From positions 1 through 15,062 of the forward strand of contig JNEU01000223.1 of assembly GCA_000697475.1 (NCBI GenBank): DNA of 15,062 nt, given 5' to 3'. Positions 1 to 8,300 of this stretch are shown piece after piece. A program made the translations under genes and the position numbers. Source of the DNA: Lichtheimia corymbifera B2541. Its lineage: Eukaryota; Mucoromycota; Mucoromycetes; Mucorales; Lichtheimiaceae. The notes beneath the pieces were generated by a model, which was not told where the DNA came from, made no database searches, and saw nothing but the letters and a program-made list of their open reading frames with translations. Numbering within the stretch: position 1 is the stretch's first letter; every line of letters starts with the position of its first letter.

Positions 1-392
1 TTTACACGCAAATATATATACCACACCACTGCCACGTCGTGCCGCGTTTACAATAAACATATACGCCATATATACGCCCTTCGTTCAAAGAATAAGAGCA
101 TACTGTGTTGCCCAGTTACCGAGTATTGGTAATGAGCTTTGCTTGCATCAGGGGAAAGGAGGATCTTGCCAAAAGTAAAAAAGACAATGTCGCTGTCGAC
201 TAATCTGAGACCGATCTCAAGAACGGAACGCGATGCTTCGCTTGTCGTGCACTCCATTAGGCCGTAGCAATTGCATTGTGGTTGTAGATTGGTGGGCTGG
301 TGCTACAGATGGGTTGAATCGGTGAAGAAGAGGTGCAGGGTGGATAGCTGGGTGGGCTCGCTCAAGTGAAAACGGCCAAGTCAATTTCAAAT
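1..392. other. no assignable gene; possible exon material of the zinc-finger gene
   Basis: Two overlapping minus-strand open frames cover most of this stretch. One (about 217-432) is Ser/Pro/His-rich. Neither has a recognisable motif or a splice pair that joins it convincingly to the zinc-finger gene at 393-952. The first 30 bases are AT-rich. I see no RNA gene or repeat. Confidence 0.3.
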
Positions 393-952
393 TCAGCTCT
401 TTTTGGGAACAAAATTCAAGTTTTGCAACCAAGGCATGCTGCGTTTATCGGTTCCAGTATTGGCTGAGGTAGTTTGCATCTTCTTGTTGAATTGAGCGAG
501 AGCTTGCTGTACCACTGTATCCAAGGATGAAATAGAAGATTGATGAACATCGGTACGATCATTGGCATGGTGCTGAATCTTATTCATAAGCAGGACAGCC
601 TTCTTGTCTCCTTTGCAAGTACTTGCATGCAGACCGATGTAGGAGGCTTTTTTAGTGCAGCCACAATAACCACATTGGAAGTTATTATCTTCAAGTCGTT
701 TACAGATAACAGTAAAGGCGGCTAATGCATAATGGATATGTTAGTTTTTTCTATGTCGAGAAGCAAAAGGAAAGTACCCTGCTATCAATACGAACCATTT
801 TCTCCTTTCGTCTTATTCGTTACTTCAATAACAGAACGATGGGTCACCTTCATATGATAGTCGTATGCACCCTTCTTGGGGAAGTGTATATTGCATTCGA
901 TGCATGGGAAGGTCTTGGTAGAAGAAGAGTCTTGAATGGTGGCAGGTTGCAT
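393..952 (-). CDS. small two-zinc-finger protein (C2H2 + CCHC), spliced
   Basis: Two exons on the minus strand, 952-796 and 721-393, give a protein of about 161 residues. The intron (795-722, 74 nt) starts GTTCGT, has a CTAAC branch site (740-744) and ends TTAG; its phase joins the two frames cleanly. Finger 1 is C17-x2-C20-x12-H33-x4-H38, a standard C2H2 spacing with an aromatic before the first Cys. Finger 2 is C69-x2-C72-x11-H84-x3-C88. The rest is polar, with a Gln/Asn-rich stretch. I chose the ATG at 952; a TTG at 994 is in frame but is not a likely eukaryotic start. A TATA box at 1026-1019 supports the start. C2H2 proteins commonly bind DNA or RNA. A DNA-binding role, perhaps at the adjacent dyad array, is inference. 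The frame ends at 395-393. Further exons to the left are possible but I found no convincing splice pair. Confidence 0.62.
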
Positions 953-1018
953 TGTAATGTGGGGTAAGCTGATTACGGAAAGCGAGAAAACCAATCTATT
1001 GTGTAAATGATGATAGTG

Positions 1019-1026
1019 CTTTTATA
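1019..1026 (-). promoter_or_regulatory. TATA box of the zinc-finger gene
   Basis: On the minus strand the sequence reads TATAAAAG, 67-74 bp upstream of the ATG at 952. The dyad repeat array begins within about 30 bp on its upstream side, so the array sits in the promoter-proximal position for this gene. Confidence 0.5.
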
Positions 1027-1052
1027 CTACCTTCTCTTTGTTTGGGTCTGTG

Positions 1053-1371
1053 TCCATCAATAATGACGGATGTGGCAATATGTGATGTTGGGGACATCAA
1101 ATGAGGTGGATATGGCAATATGTGATGTTGTGGACATCAATCGTGATGGATGTGGCAAGGTGTGAAGTTGGGGACATCAAATTTGACAGATGTGGCGTTG
1201 TGTGATGTTGGGAACATCAAATTTGACAGATGTGGCGCTGTGTGATGTTGTGAACATCAAATTTGACAGACATGGCAAGGCGTGAAGTTGTGGATATCAA
1301 ATGTGACAAATATGGCAAGGAGTGATGTTGGGAACATCAATCGGGATGGGTATCGCAAGCTGTGACACCGG
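1053..1371. repeat. 40-bp tandem repeat array carrying dyad-symmetric sites
   Basis: About eight tandem units with an exact 40-bp period: full units start at 1081, 1121, 1161, 1201, 1241, 1281 and 1321, with degenerate partial units at both ends. The first half of each unit holds an inverted repeat, TGATGT-n5-ACATCA. It is extended to TGATGTTnnnAACATCA in the units at 1201, 1241 and 1321, and has one mismatch at 1161 and two at 1281. The second half, around TTTGACAGATGTGGCAAGG, varies more between units. The array lies between two divergent genes, immediately upstream of the TATA box at 1019-1026. A constant 5-bp spacer with varied flanking bases suggests protein binding sites rather than only a neutral minisatellite, but that is inference. 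Confidence 0.8.
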
Positions 1372-1759
1372 GAATACCGGTGCAATCTGCTCGTGGTGAC
1401 ACGAATTGAGAAGGTCAGCTTTTCCTAAAATGGGGTGATACAACGTTGGGATATCACTTCGGAAGCACTTCCTTTTATTCTTGATATTGCACATACACTA
1501 TTGATGAAGCATATTCAATAACTCTAGTATTAGAATACTATTTTTTTAGAGTGTGCAAAGCATTATAGGATTGTATGTGATCTCTATATACGTAGAGGGC
1601 AAAGAGGAACCCTGTGGAGCTTGGTTCTTGGTTTGTCAAAGGTATTTCCTAGAATCGTGCAACGTTATAGATCTACATATGGCTGTTGTGAGAGGGTCGG
1701 ATTAAAGAACAAGCTACAACGGCGTTGCACCTTGTGCTATTGAAATAATATCCACGGAG
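1372..1759. other. intergenic spacer, no gene seen
   Basis: AT-rich intergenic sequence between the dyad array and the promoter of the gene at 1831. It contains short open frames only, with no recognisable motif, and no RNA gene that I can support. Confidence 0.4.
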
Positions 1760-1784
1760 TATAAAGTGATGTTCAGGACATCAC
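1760..1784 (+). promoter_or_regulatory. TATA box abutting a perfect dyad (operator-like)
   Basis: TATAAA at 1760-1765 is followed directly by GTGATGT-tcagg-ACATCAC (1766-1784), a perfect 7-bp-arm inverted repeat with a 5-bp spacer. This is the same core and spacing as in the tandem array at 1053-1371. It stands alone, about 395 bp from the array, and 46 bp upstream of the ATG at 1831. Its place next to the TATA box is what one expects of a site that controls initiation; the binding protein is unknown. Confidence 0.55.
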
Positions 1785-1830
1785 CCTTTCCATTTTAAAC
1801 ATCTTTTCCCTTCATTATCATCAGAACCAC

Positions 1831-2488
1831 ATGGCACAACAACGCTTTTATCATAACTTCCAAGTCCCATTGGTCGACTGCAATAGTACCATTCCGGATG
1901 ATTTCGATTGTAATATGACTCTCGACGATATTCTCGCTTCCGATATCTACCAGCCGTTTGAAATTTGTTCCATGAGTGAGGCATCAACCCACTCGTCAAG
2001 GTATAAACATGTCGTAAAGCAAACACACAACTATAGCTGTTATTAATCAAAGCATGTCGCCCTTCTTTATTAGTAACAGCTCGATGCCGGCAGGAGACTT
2101 TATGCCTTACAAGAATGAAAGTGAAGCCTTAAGTGCGTTGCTTCTTCGGTCCTTCCAAGGTCGGAACATTAGCCCTCCCAAAGGCCGGATTACCAAGGCA
2201 GATATTATGTCCGTATTAGGCCATGATGATGTAGCATATGATATGCTCACAGGACCTCGCCATGATGAAATCTTTTATGACTTTGTCAAGCAAGCCTCCT
2301 TTGCAGGGATCGATGCCATGAACCGTACATGGGAGGCTAAGGATCTTTCCCTATTACAGATGAGAGCTCTCTTAATGTATGAGCAACATGCATCTACGCC
2401 AGGCCTACAGTTGGATCGATGCATTGGGAGCTGGGCAGCGAAATTCCTTTTAAAGCAAACCTTTGACTATAAAAAAAGACTTGAATAA
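1831..2488 (+). CDS. hypothetical protein, two exons
   Basis: Exons 1831-2000 and 2074-2488 encode about 194 residues. The intron (2001-2073) begins GTATAA after AAG, has a TTAAT-like branch region and a pyrimidine tract, and ends TTAG; its phase (AG|T) fuses the frames without a stop. The first exon is acidic (DDFD, LDDILASD). The second is predicted mainly helical, with a segment around residues 70-125 containing KGRITKADIMSVLGHDD. I recognise no family. The stop TAA (2486-2488) lies within AATAAA (2484-2489), giving a very compact 3' end. The gene is divergent from the zinc-finger gene at 393-952 and shares its repeat-rich promoter region, so the two may be co-regulated. It could be an accessory protein of an unidentified mobile element. 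Confidence 0.6.
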
Positions 2489-2560
2489 ATATGACAGCTA
2501 TTGCTTTTATCTATCTTCCATTGTTCCCATATTACAACCAAATCAATACTTGCGTCATAG

Positions 2561-3710
2561 ATGGAATATCAGCTTGGCAGTCCCACCAGCTCGAGTAATG
2601 AGTACGATGATCCTATTTTTGAAGAGTTGATCAGGAACAGCACTATCGAGATTGCTATGACTGAAAGGTCTTATATGATTGACAACTCCATTGATGAATA
2701 CGATGATCCTATTTTTGAAGAGCTGATCAAGAGAAGCACTACGGAGATTGCTATGACTGAAAGGTCCTATAGTGTTGACGATATGGATGAAATCCCAGCA
2801 AGAACATCATTGGACACACCACTGTCACAGGGTTACAGTGACGATGGCATAAATGAAAACCCAACAGCAGCATCATTGGAGACACCACTACCACAGGACA
2901 TATGCATGTCTCATTATGCAACTATTATGAATGGATGGATGCAACAAGGTAACTTTTTGATGCAAACATACATGGTCCTCTTATAAACCAAATGCCAACA
3001 CATAGATCCTATCACGGCTCTTCACGCAATGCATGCAATTTGCGCACACTACAGCATCAAGATTTCGTCTACTAGAGATAGTAATTATGTCGCACACCAG
3101 TATTTCAATGAAGAAGGTGGACATGGAAGTACTGCCATGCAACCTTGACATCCCGTAAGTGCGAATGATAAGCATACCTCTCTGCTATATACCCATCAGT
3201 ATCCAATCCGGAATAGGAACGAAGCTGTTGACTGCCTTGCTCAATATGATAACGATGCGATCTTCCCGGAAGCATTTGCTACTGAGGCATCGATGGAAAC
3301 TGCCGACGATGAACCTACAACAACACCAGCAGCTCATGAAGCGTCTGAAGAGGCAAATGAGTATCATCCTGATGACCCTGATGGCCCATTTCAAAATAGT
3401 AGTAAAGAGCTTTTGTCCGGTATGTATATGTGAATATACATTGAATGCTTGATGCGTGATGATTCATATGTCTTTTTTTTCATGAATAGTAATCCACAAC
3501 CTGCGTCTAAAGGTTCCAAACAAGTACAGGGTTCAACCATCTGTTATCACAGCTGCATATAGGATATTCAGTGATACAAGCTCGCGTATGCCATTGAGTG
3601 ATCAGCCGTTCCTGGATCTAACATCAAACGCGATCGATGACTTGACAAGAATGCAGGAGATGCAAGGGTGTTGTGGGTCATTTCGGGATGTGGGTCATTT
3701 CCGGAAATGA
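2561..3710 (+). pseudogene. acidic repeat protein, four exons, in-frame TGA
   Basis: Exons 2561-2948, 3006-3154, 3200-3419 and 3490-3710 join in consistent phase (donors GTAACT, GTAAGT, GTATGT; acceptors CATAG, ATCAG, AATAG), about 325 codons. Exon 1 contains two 32-residue tandem repeats with core EYDDPIFEELI and IAMTERSY, then two 22-residue repeats around SLDTPLSQ/SLETPLPQ. Exon 3 is strongly acidic. Exon 4 has a more ordered segment (IHNLRLKVPNKYRVQPSV). One TGA (3146-3148) interrupts exon 2 two codons before the donor. It may be a CGA-to-TGA change, or my splice model may be wrong there. The final stop falls inside the GGGTCATTTC repeat cluster, so the native C terminus is probably lost. 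I do not recognise the family. No transposase or polymerase motif is visible. Confidence 0.5.
2600..2787 (+). repeat. 96-bp coding tandem repeat, two copies
   Basis: Two in-frame copies with a 96-bp period (starting at 2600 and 2696) encode the 32-residue unit with core EYDDPIFEELI...IAMTERSY. Differences are mostly single bases and several are synonymous, which indicates duplication while the sequence was coding. A second, shorter 66-bp repeat follows at about 2785-2895. Confidence 0.75.
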
Positions 3711-3766
3711 ACCAAAATGAGCCGGGTCATTTCAGGATCCCAAAACGACCCGGGTCGTTTCAGGAA
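3671..3766. repeat. palindromic GGGTCATTTC repeat cluster
   Basis: Four direct copies of GGGTC[A/G]TTTC followed by a purine-rich GGA occur within 90 bp. Two perfect palindromes lie inside: TCATTTCCGGAAATGA (3695-3710) and AAACGACCCGGGTCGTTT (3743-3760). The open frame of the upstream gene ends within the cluster. It may be the end or subterminal region of an unrecognised element. I found no matching inverted copy elsewhere in the window. Confidence 0.6.
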
Positions 3767-4198
3767 TATTGTGAGCATTTTTAAATCAGCATTGTCAGTG
3801 ATAGCTAGCATTCCATATCGGTATACAGAATATGCTGCAAACGAATAAATAAGTCGTTGTTGAAAGATGGACACAAAATTCAAGTGGTTGTTAACGTTTG
3901 TTTCGCAGCTTATGGCTTATAGAAGGTATTGTACTTCAACCATTAACTAATATGTAATCATCATGCAATCATTCAAACATGTTGACCATGGAATCGTTAT
4001 CATTATGCTCACCTGCCACTTATTCTGTGAAATCCTGGGTTAGCTAACCAGCAATTGTCTATCGCACTATGATTCGATCATGGTATACCAGAAAACATGG
4101 TCAAGTAGCAGATGAGCATATATAAAAGAGACACTCCGGCAACATTCAATATAGTAACCACCAAAGGAAACCAACATGGTATCACTACATAAGTAACA
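3767..4198. other. spacer, no gene seen
   Basis: AT-rich sequence between the palindromic cluster and the left end of the Merlin element. A minus-strand open frame (3695-3883) overlaps its start and has no motif. If the Merlin element had simply split the gag gene, gag sequence should continue here on the minus strand. Reading it, I see no gag-like protein. Confidence 0.4.
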
Positions 4199-4207
4199 AG
4201 GATCATT

Positions 4208-4228
4208 GAAAAGATAGGGGACCATATT
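4208..4228 (+). repeat. left terminal inverted repeat of Merlin copy 1
   Basis: Twenty-one bases identical to the reverse complement of 6843-6863. An (AT)n tract follows at 4226-4252. Confidence 0.75.
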
Positions 4229-4896
4229 ATATATATATACATATATATATAAGTAGCTAAATAAGGAAACTGAGATTCAAATAAAAGCTCCGATATGGGT
4301 ATTCGGATGCTCCGGAGCGATTACAGCCATTATCAAAACACAGTCACATATGACGTTCATGCAAAAAAGCTATACCAAAGGAGGTGTTAGCGAATTATAA
4401 ATCTACGAGCGGGTGGCTTGTTCTCCCATCGCTCTATGAACGTTTTGCATCACTCCTTGTGTCGGACACGAAGAGAGCAAGTCCCTACTCCCAGTAGATG
4501 ACGAGAAAATTGAGTATAACTTTGAACCTCGTTTTCTCAGTGACTAATTGACGAAATCACTTGCAAACTAGTGTAGAATGCAGTGCTGTAATGTAGCATT
4601 ATCCTAGAAGTGTCAGAAAGCGTTTATTGGTTCTGATCCCTTCTATTTATGGCAATAGGTGGCGTTACATGTCATGAAATTTGAAAAACTGCCAGTTCGA
4701 AAAATTGTATAGTGGTTATGATGTAAGCTGTGGTCGTGGAGGGTAAGGGATCGAATCCAGGAGGTACCCTTTTTACCAATGAGCACATTTTTATCTTTTT
4801 TTTAAAGACGTGACTTGCTAAGTGAAAACTTTTCATGTGGCTGTTGGGGTAAACGCATTTTTTTCCTTCTTTCTCTTTTTCATCTCACTTTTCATC
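4229..4896. other. 5' noncoding region of Merlin copy 1
   Basis: Contains an AT dinucleotide tract (about 4226-4252), a perfect 10-bp palindrome GCTCCGGAGC (4309-4318) and the tRNA-like sequence near 4699-4770. Open frames before the transposase ATG are short and show no motif. I could not place a convincing TATA box. Confidence 0.4.
4699..4770 (+). repeat. tRNA-His-like sequence (pseudo-tRNA or SINE head)
   Basis: GTATAGTGGTTA near 4707 matches the D-arm/A-box of eukaryotic tRNA-His. A GTG triplet sits 26 bases into this alignment (4730-4732), where the His anticodon would be. GGATCGAATCC (4748-4758) resembles the T-arm/B-box at the right distance. The anticodon and T stems do not pair properly and no good acceptor stem is visible, so it is not a working tRNA. 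A T-run that could stop RNA polymerase III follows. It may be the tRNA-derived head of a SINE, or a decayed tRNA gene, lying in the Merlin 5' noncoding region. Confidence 0.42.
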
Positions 4897-6265
4897 ATGG
4901 CTGTTGTCAAAGACCATTCTCAACAAAAACGCTCTCAATCGATCTGGGATTTCACACGCAAGTTCCCCGACAGTCTGACTGTGGAAAGGTATGTCTATTG
5001 CTATATTTAGATATAAAAAAGTGCAACATTAACATGTATATAGATGGCTTTATGACGAAGGCATTTATTCGAAGTCAATGAAGTGCAAGGCTGGTTTTGA
5101 CATGAAGTTGATGGAGACAGGCAAGGACCGTGAGCGGCATTTGATTTGGAAGTGTACCCATGCTCCTCGTGAGAATTGTGGACATCAAAAGAAGTCTATT
5201 CGTGAAGGCAGCTTCTTCTCCGGCTTAAAGATCGGTATGCACCAAGTTCTTGGGATCGTTTGGCTGTACCTCTACAAGTTGGAGTTCCAGGCTATCCAGG
5301 ACTTGACTGGCGTATCTGCCCCAACGGTTCGCTCTGTTGTACTCTTGTTGTATCGCTTGATGAATGCAGATATTAAGGATGAAGACGTGTCTGTTGGTAA
5401 GTTAGGCGATTTATAGCAATGTGTGTGTGATCAGCATTAATCATTGTGATTCGTTTAGGTGGTATTGATAAAGATGGCAAGCGAATCATTGTTGAAGTTG
5501 ATGAATCCAAGTTCGGCAAGCGTAAAAGCCATAAAGGCCATCGGGTTGAAGGCGTTTGGGTCGTTGGCGGTGTCGAGCGTACTCAGCAACGAAAGATATT
5601 CGTGACAACGGTTGAAGATCGCAAGAAGGACACGTTGCACCTTATCTTGAGTAACTATATCAAGGAAGGTAGTGAGATTCGCACGGACTGTTGGAAGGGG
5701 TATAGCGGTTTGTCGCGAATTCCTGGTAAACGTTACCGTCATGAGACGGTAAATCACGCGAAGGAATTTAAGACTGCGTCAGGTGTTCATACGAACGCAA
5801 TCGAAGGTATGTTTGCTTATGCATAGTTTCATGTGTTTATTACCAATGCATTGACAACTTTATAATCAGGCACCTGGAATGGCATCAAGTCTATGATTCG
5901 CGCCCGCCATCGAACCGCGCCAACCATGAAGTATCGCTTGGCAGAGTTTATTTTCCGTCGCAAGCATGCGGGAGATCTCTGGGGTGGCATTATTGATGCG
6001 TTGAAGGAAGTGTCGTTTGACAAGGTTACTTCCTGTGACGATATCGCAGAAGAATTCGTATATACGGAGGTCAAACGTGAGCGTAGCGATTTGGATCACG
6101 ATGATTCGGAGTTCAACGGTAAGTGAATTGGGTATATAATCTAGAATGAATCGCTAAACGCAACGAGTAGATGATACGCAATGGGAGACTGATACTGAAG
6201 GGGATGACGATACATCTGGAGAATACACAGCGACCACCAATAGAAAACGCCCTAGAGGCCAATAA
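4897..6265 (+). CDS. Merlin transposase (ISXO2-like DDE), copy 1, intact
   Basis: Five exons (4897-4988, 5044-5396, 5459-5806, 5870-6118, 6171-6265) give 378 residues. All introns are 52-63 nt, GT-AG, and in phase. The protein cuts and rejoins DNA at the element ends; this function follows from the family. Order: N-terminal region starting MAVVKDH; cysteine-containing region (residues about 45-75, WKCTHAPRENCG), a degenerate zinc ribbon; helical DNA-binding segment; DDE core with D163 (EVDESKFGKRK), D225 (RTDCWKGYSG) and E264 (HTNAIEG followed by TWNGIK), spacing D-x61-D-x38-E; acidic C terminus ending with basic RKRPRG, a possible nuclear signal. No frameshift or internal stop is seen, so the copy could be active. 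The TAA stop overlaps an AATAAA-type signal (6261-6270). Bacterial relatives belong to IS1595, but the introns show a eukaryotic gene. Confidence 0.88.
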
Positions 6266-6270
6266 ATAAA

Positions 6271-6842
6271 GCATTGATATATTCAAATTACAACTAAATA
6301 CACCGCAGTCACGATAGCTGCATTGATATGCATCGTATAAAAGTTGGGTGATATATAATACATTAAAAAATAAACGCTCTTGTCCCCTCGTACATCGGTC
6401 TGTGGAGTTTGAATTTTGCATCATTGCATTCAACGTACTCGAAAGTATGTAGTAAATAATTATAGTGCTGTTACACTGACATTTTTTCGCACTTGACAGA
6501 AGCAGGTTCTCGACTTAGTCAAAATTCGCTGAAATTTGACGGTTTTTTCTACATAGGGAGGCGGCATGTGCTTCGATTTTCATAGGATCTTTTTTCCCAG
6601 GTTTGGGGCAACGTTCATCATATCGGGTTGAGATGTTGGGGCGATCGGAGTGAGGGTTTTACATCGGATGGTATCACGGTCTGTTTCAAGAAAAGAGGCG
6701 AATCTTCGAATGGCTATTACTCGCGACTGGTACGTCGGAGATTTGTGGGAGTTACACCATTCGATTTCCGCGGTCCGAAAGTATATATGGGGCAACCTAC
6801 ACGTAAATCGGAGCATATTACGATTTCGAAGGATAGCATAGA
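6271..6842. other. 3' noncoding arm of Merlin copy 1
   Basis: No gene is seen; open frames on both strands lack motifs. A 19-base segment, 6771-6789 (CGGTCCGAAAGTATATATG), is repeated with one mismatch on the minus strand at 8403-8385, in the same orientation relative to the second Merlin transposase. It therefore belongs to the element's right arm. Confidence 0.5.
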
Positions 6843-6863
6843 AATATGGTCCCCTATCTTTTC
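6843..6863 (-). repeat. right terminal inverted repeat of Merlin copy 1
   Basis: Reverse complement of 4208-4228 with no mismatch over 21 bases. The nine bases outside it (6864-6872) resemble the left flank only partly but match the end of Merlin copy 2 (8301-8309) well. Confidence 0.75.
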
Positions 6864-6872
6864 ATTCACCCC

Positions 6873-7874
6873 AATGTCCCAAATGGGCTTACGGAATTGA
6901 TCCGCAACATTGCACACAAAGTCCATTAACAAGGACTTGTCATCCGGAATATGATGCCGTTGGGCATATTGGTTGATGGCCAAAGCGAATTGGCGCAAAG
7001 ACAGCTTCAGCTTCCTCTGTTGCATATATCTGATATGCATCAAATGGTACAATTCAGCGTACGGGCTGGATAAATCGGTTCTGAGTTCCACTTTGAAACT
7101 CTCGTACGTATCATCCTTGGCACGCGCAATGATGGATTTCAACCAAGACCGCTTCTCGGGAGCACAAGAAAAGTAAATACACTGTTCCCAGTGATCTTCC
7201 TTTGGTACCTCATTGACATGAAGATACGTCTCGAAATCCTCGAAAAAGTCATCGACAGAGGCGTACAATGGATGACGCTTGTCATGGCGGTCCTTCTTCT
7301 TGGTCTCACCTTGGACCTGCAAGGGTGGAACGTCTTTTTTGAACGTCGGCACATGGACAATGTCTTTAAGAGCCTTCTTGCCTCCAGACTTGCCCTTTCG
7401 ATCAGATGACGATGCACCAAAGCCATCATCCTCAAGGAAATGCTGCTTCTTTTTCAACCATTTTTCTTTTTCAGAGGACAACTTCTCAAACAAGTCGTCA
7501 TCCCCAGCAGCAATGGCACCACGCATCTTGCGGTTGCACTTATCAGCTTCTTGCTGACAATAATCACGCATAACATAGTTAGGCGTGTTGGGGCCAATCT
7601 TGCCCACAGAGATTTCTGAACCAATAGGCTCATAAGCAGCTTTTTTGGCCGCAGAAGGATTACCGGAATTATCCGTTCTCTCCATATACTCAAGAAGCTC
7701 ATCAGCCCCTTCAGCAGAAGGTGGTTTTGCGCCGTCATCTACGGGCTCACACTCATCAATCTCCATGTCGACGACATCTTCGCCTTCAGAGGGAGTGCCT
7801 TTAGGCTTGTTGCGCTTGGTAAGCTCGCCATCAGACTTGTTGTTTGTTTGTTTTTGAATAGGATTGGGTGACAT
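6873..7874 (-). pseudogene. Ty3/Gypsy-type retrotransposon gag, truncated
   Basis: From the ATG at 7874 the frame stays open for 334 codons to the Merlin right end at 6873, then runs on through transposon DNA to a chance stop at 6717. The N-terminal half is charged and low-complexity (acidic DMEIDECEP, Lys-rich coiled-coil-like segment at residues about 110-145). The C-terminal half carries a retrotransposon capsid-like domain: FEDFETYLHVNEVP, CIYFSCAPEKRSWL, ELYHLMHIRYMQQ. Gag proteins form the particle in which retrotransposon RNA is copied. No zinc knuckle, protease or reverse transcriptase follows, so this is a 5' fragment. The start is supported by a TATA box at 8026-8019. The frame itself is undamaged, which suggests truncation by insertion or rearrangement rather than slow decay. 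Confidence 0.7.
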
Positions 7875-8300
7875 GTTTGTTGATAGATCGTTTGTTTGCA
7901 AAATTCAAAGAAAAAAATGTGATGTATATGTATGTGTATGTAACGTAACAAGAAAGTCTTTGAGAATGCGTATATATTCAGAAAGAAAATCAACCTATCA
8001 ACTAATGTCTGATCTATGTATTTATACTACGGCTATAGAAAAAGTTTTAATCCAATGGCAGGCTGTTAACATGGGTTGGAGTTAACTGAGACGTGAATAG
8101 GAAGAGATGCTGGCTTACAAGTGGATATGTCTCACTTGGATCTATTGTCTGAGATGTGATAATGACCGAGCTTAATCACTGGTTCACCACAAGGCTGAAC
8201 GTGGTCGAGATTGGGTAGTTGAAAAGACCCGATTGAGAAAAAAAAATAAGCTGGTGGAAGAAAAGCTGAGAATCTCCAAGTTGAAAACCGAGGAGTAGAG
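7875..8300. other. leader/LTR-like region of the gag element
   Basis: No gene is seen. It holds the TATA box at 8019-8026 and an AT-rich leader. The sequence up to the end of Merlin copy 2 (8301) may be what remains of the gag element's LTR, but no terminal TG...CA pair or second copy is in the window to confirm it. Confidence 0.35.
8019..8026 (-). promoter_or_regulatory. TATA box upstream of the gag fragment
   Basis: TATAAATA on the minus strand, 145 bp upstream of the gag ATG at 7874. The leader between them is T- and A-rich, with CAAACAAACG just before the ATG. This may be the R/U5 part of the element's own LTR, whose borders I could not place. Confidence 0.45.

Larger units (their letters stand above)
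4199..6872 (+). mobile_element. Merlin-type DNA transposon, copy 1 (apparently complete)
   Basis: A 21-bp perfect inverted repeat beginning GAAAAGATAGGGGACCATAT lies at 4208-4228 and, inverted, at 6843-6863, about 2.65 kb apart around an intact ISXO2-like transposase gene. The right end probably extends to 6872, because the inverted sequence begins GGGGTGAAT and copy 2 has GGGGTTAAA at the equivalent place. The corresponding left extension (4199-4207) matches imperfectly. The trinucleotide ATT flanks both perfect repeats. The 8-9 bp target duplication expected of Merlin elements is not evident, so the exact ends are uncertain. The right end abuts the truncated gag gene at 6873. The element includes a tRNA-like sequence (about 4699-4770) and roughly 570 bp of noncoding DNA downstream of the transposase. 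Confidence 0.72.

Noticed and set aside
1053..1371. CRISPR array
   Set aside because: The units are continuous, with no unique spacers between constant repeats. The gene context is eukaryotic, and it is better described as a tandem repeat with internal dyads.
1831..3710. One gene joining 1831-2488 with 2561-3710
   Set aside because: No GT donor lies in a suitable place before the TAA at 2486. An AATAAA signal marks the end, and a fresh ATG follows at 2561.
4699..4770. Functional tRNA-His gene
   Set aside because: The anticodon and T stems do not pair and no acceptor stem is visible; kept only as a tRNA-like relic.
4897..6265. Bacterial ISXO2/IS1595 insertion or contamination
   Set aside because: Four in-phase GT-AG introns, an acidic tail with a basic nuclear-type signal, and a eukaryotic poly(A) signal indicate a Merlin element in a eukaryote.
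6113..6433. Minus-strand open frame of 106 codons
   Set aside because: It overlaps the last exons and 3' region of the Merlin transposase on the opposite strand, shows no motif and has a non-protein-like composition.
7139..7738. Other-frame and opposite-strand open frames over gag
   Set aside because: They are shadows of the gag frame, with no start context and no recognisable domain.
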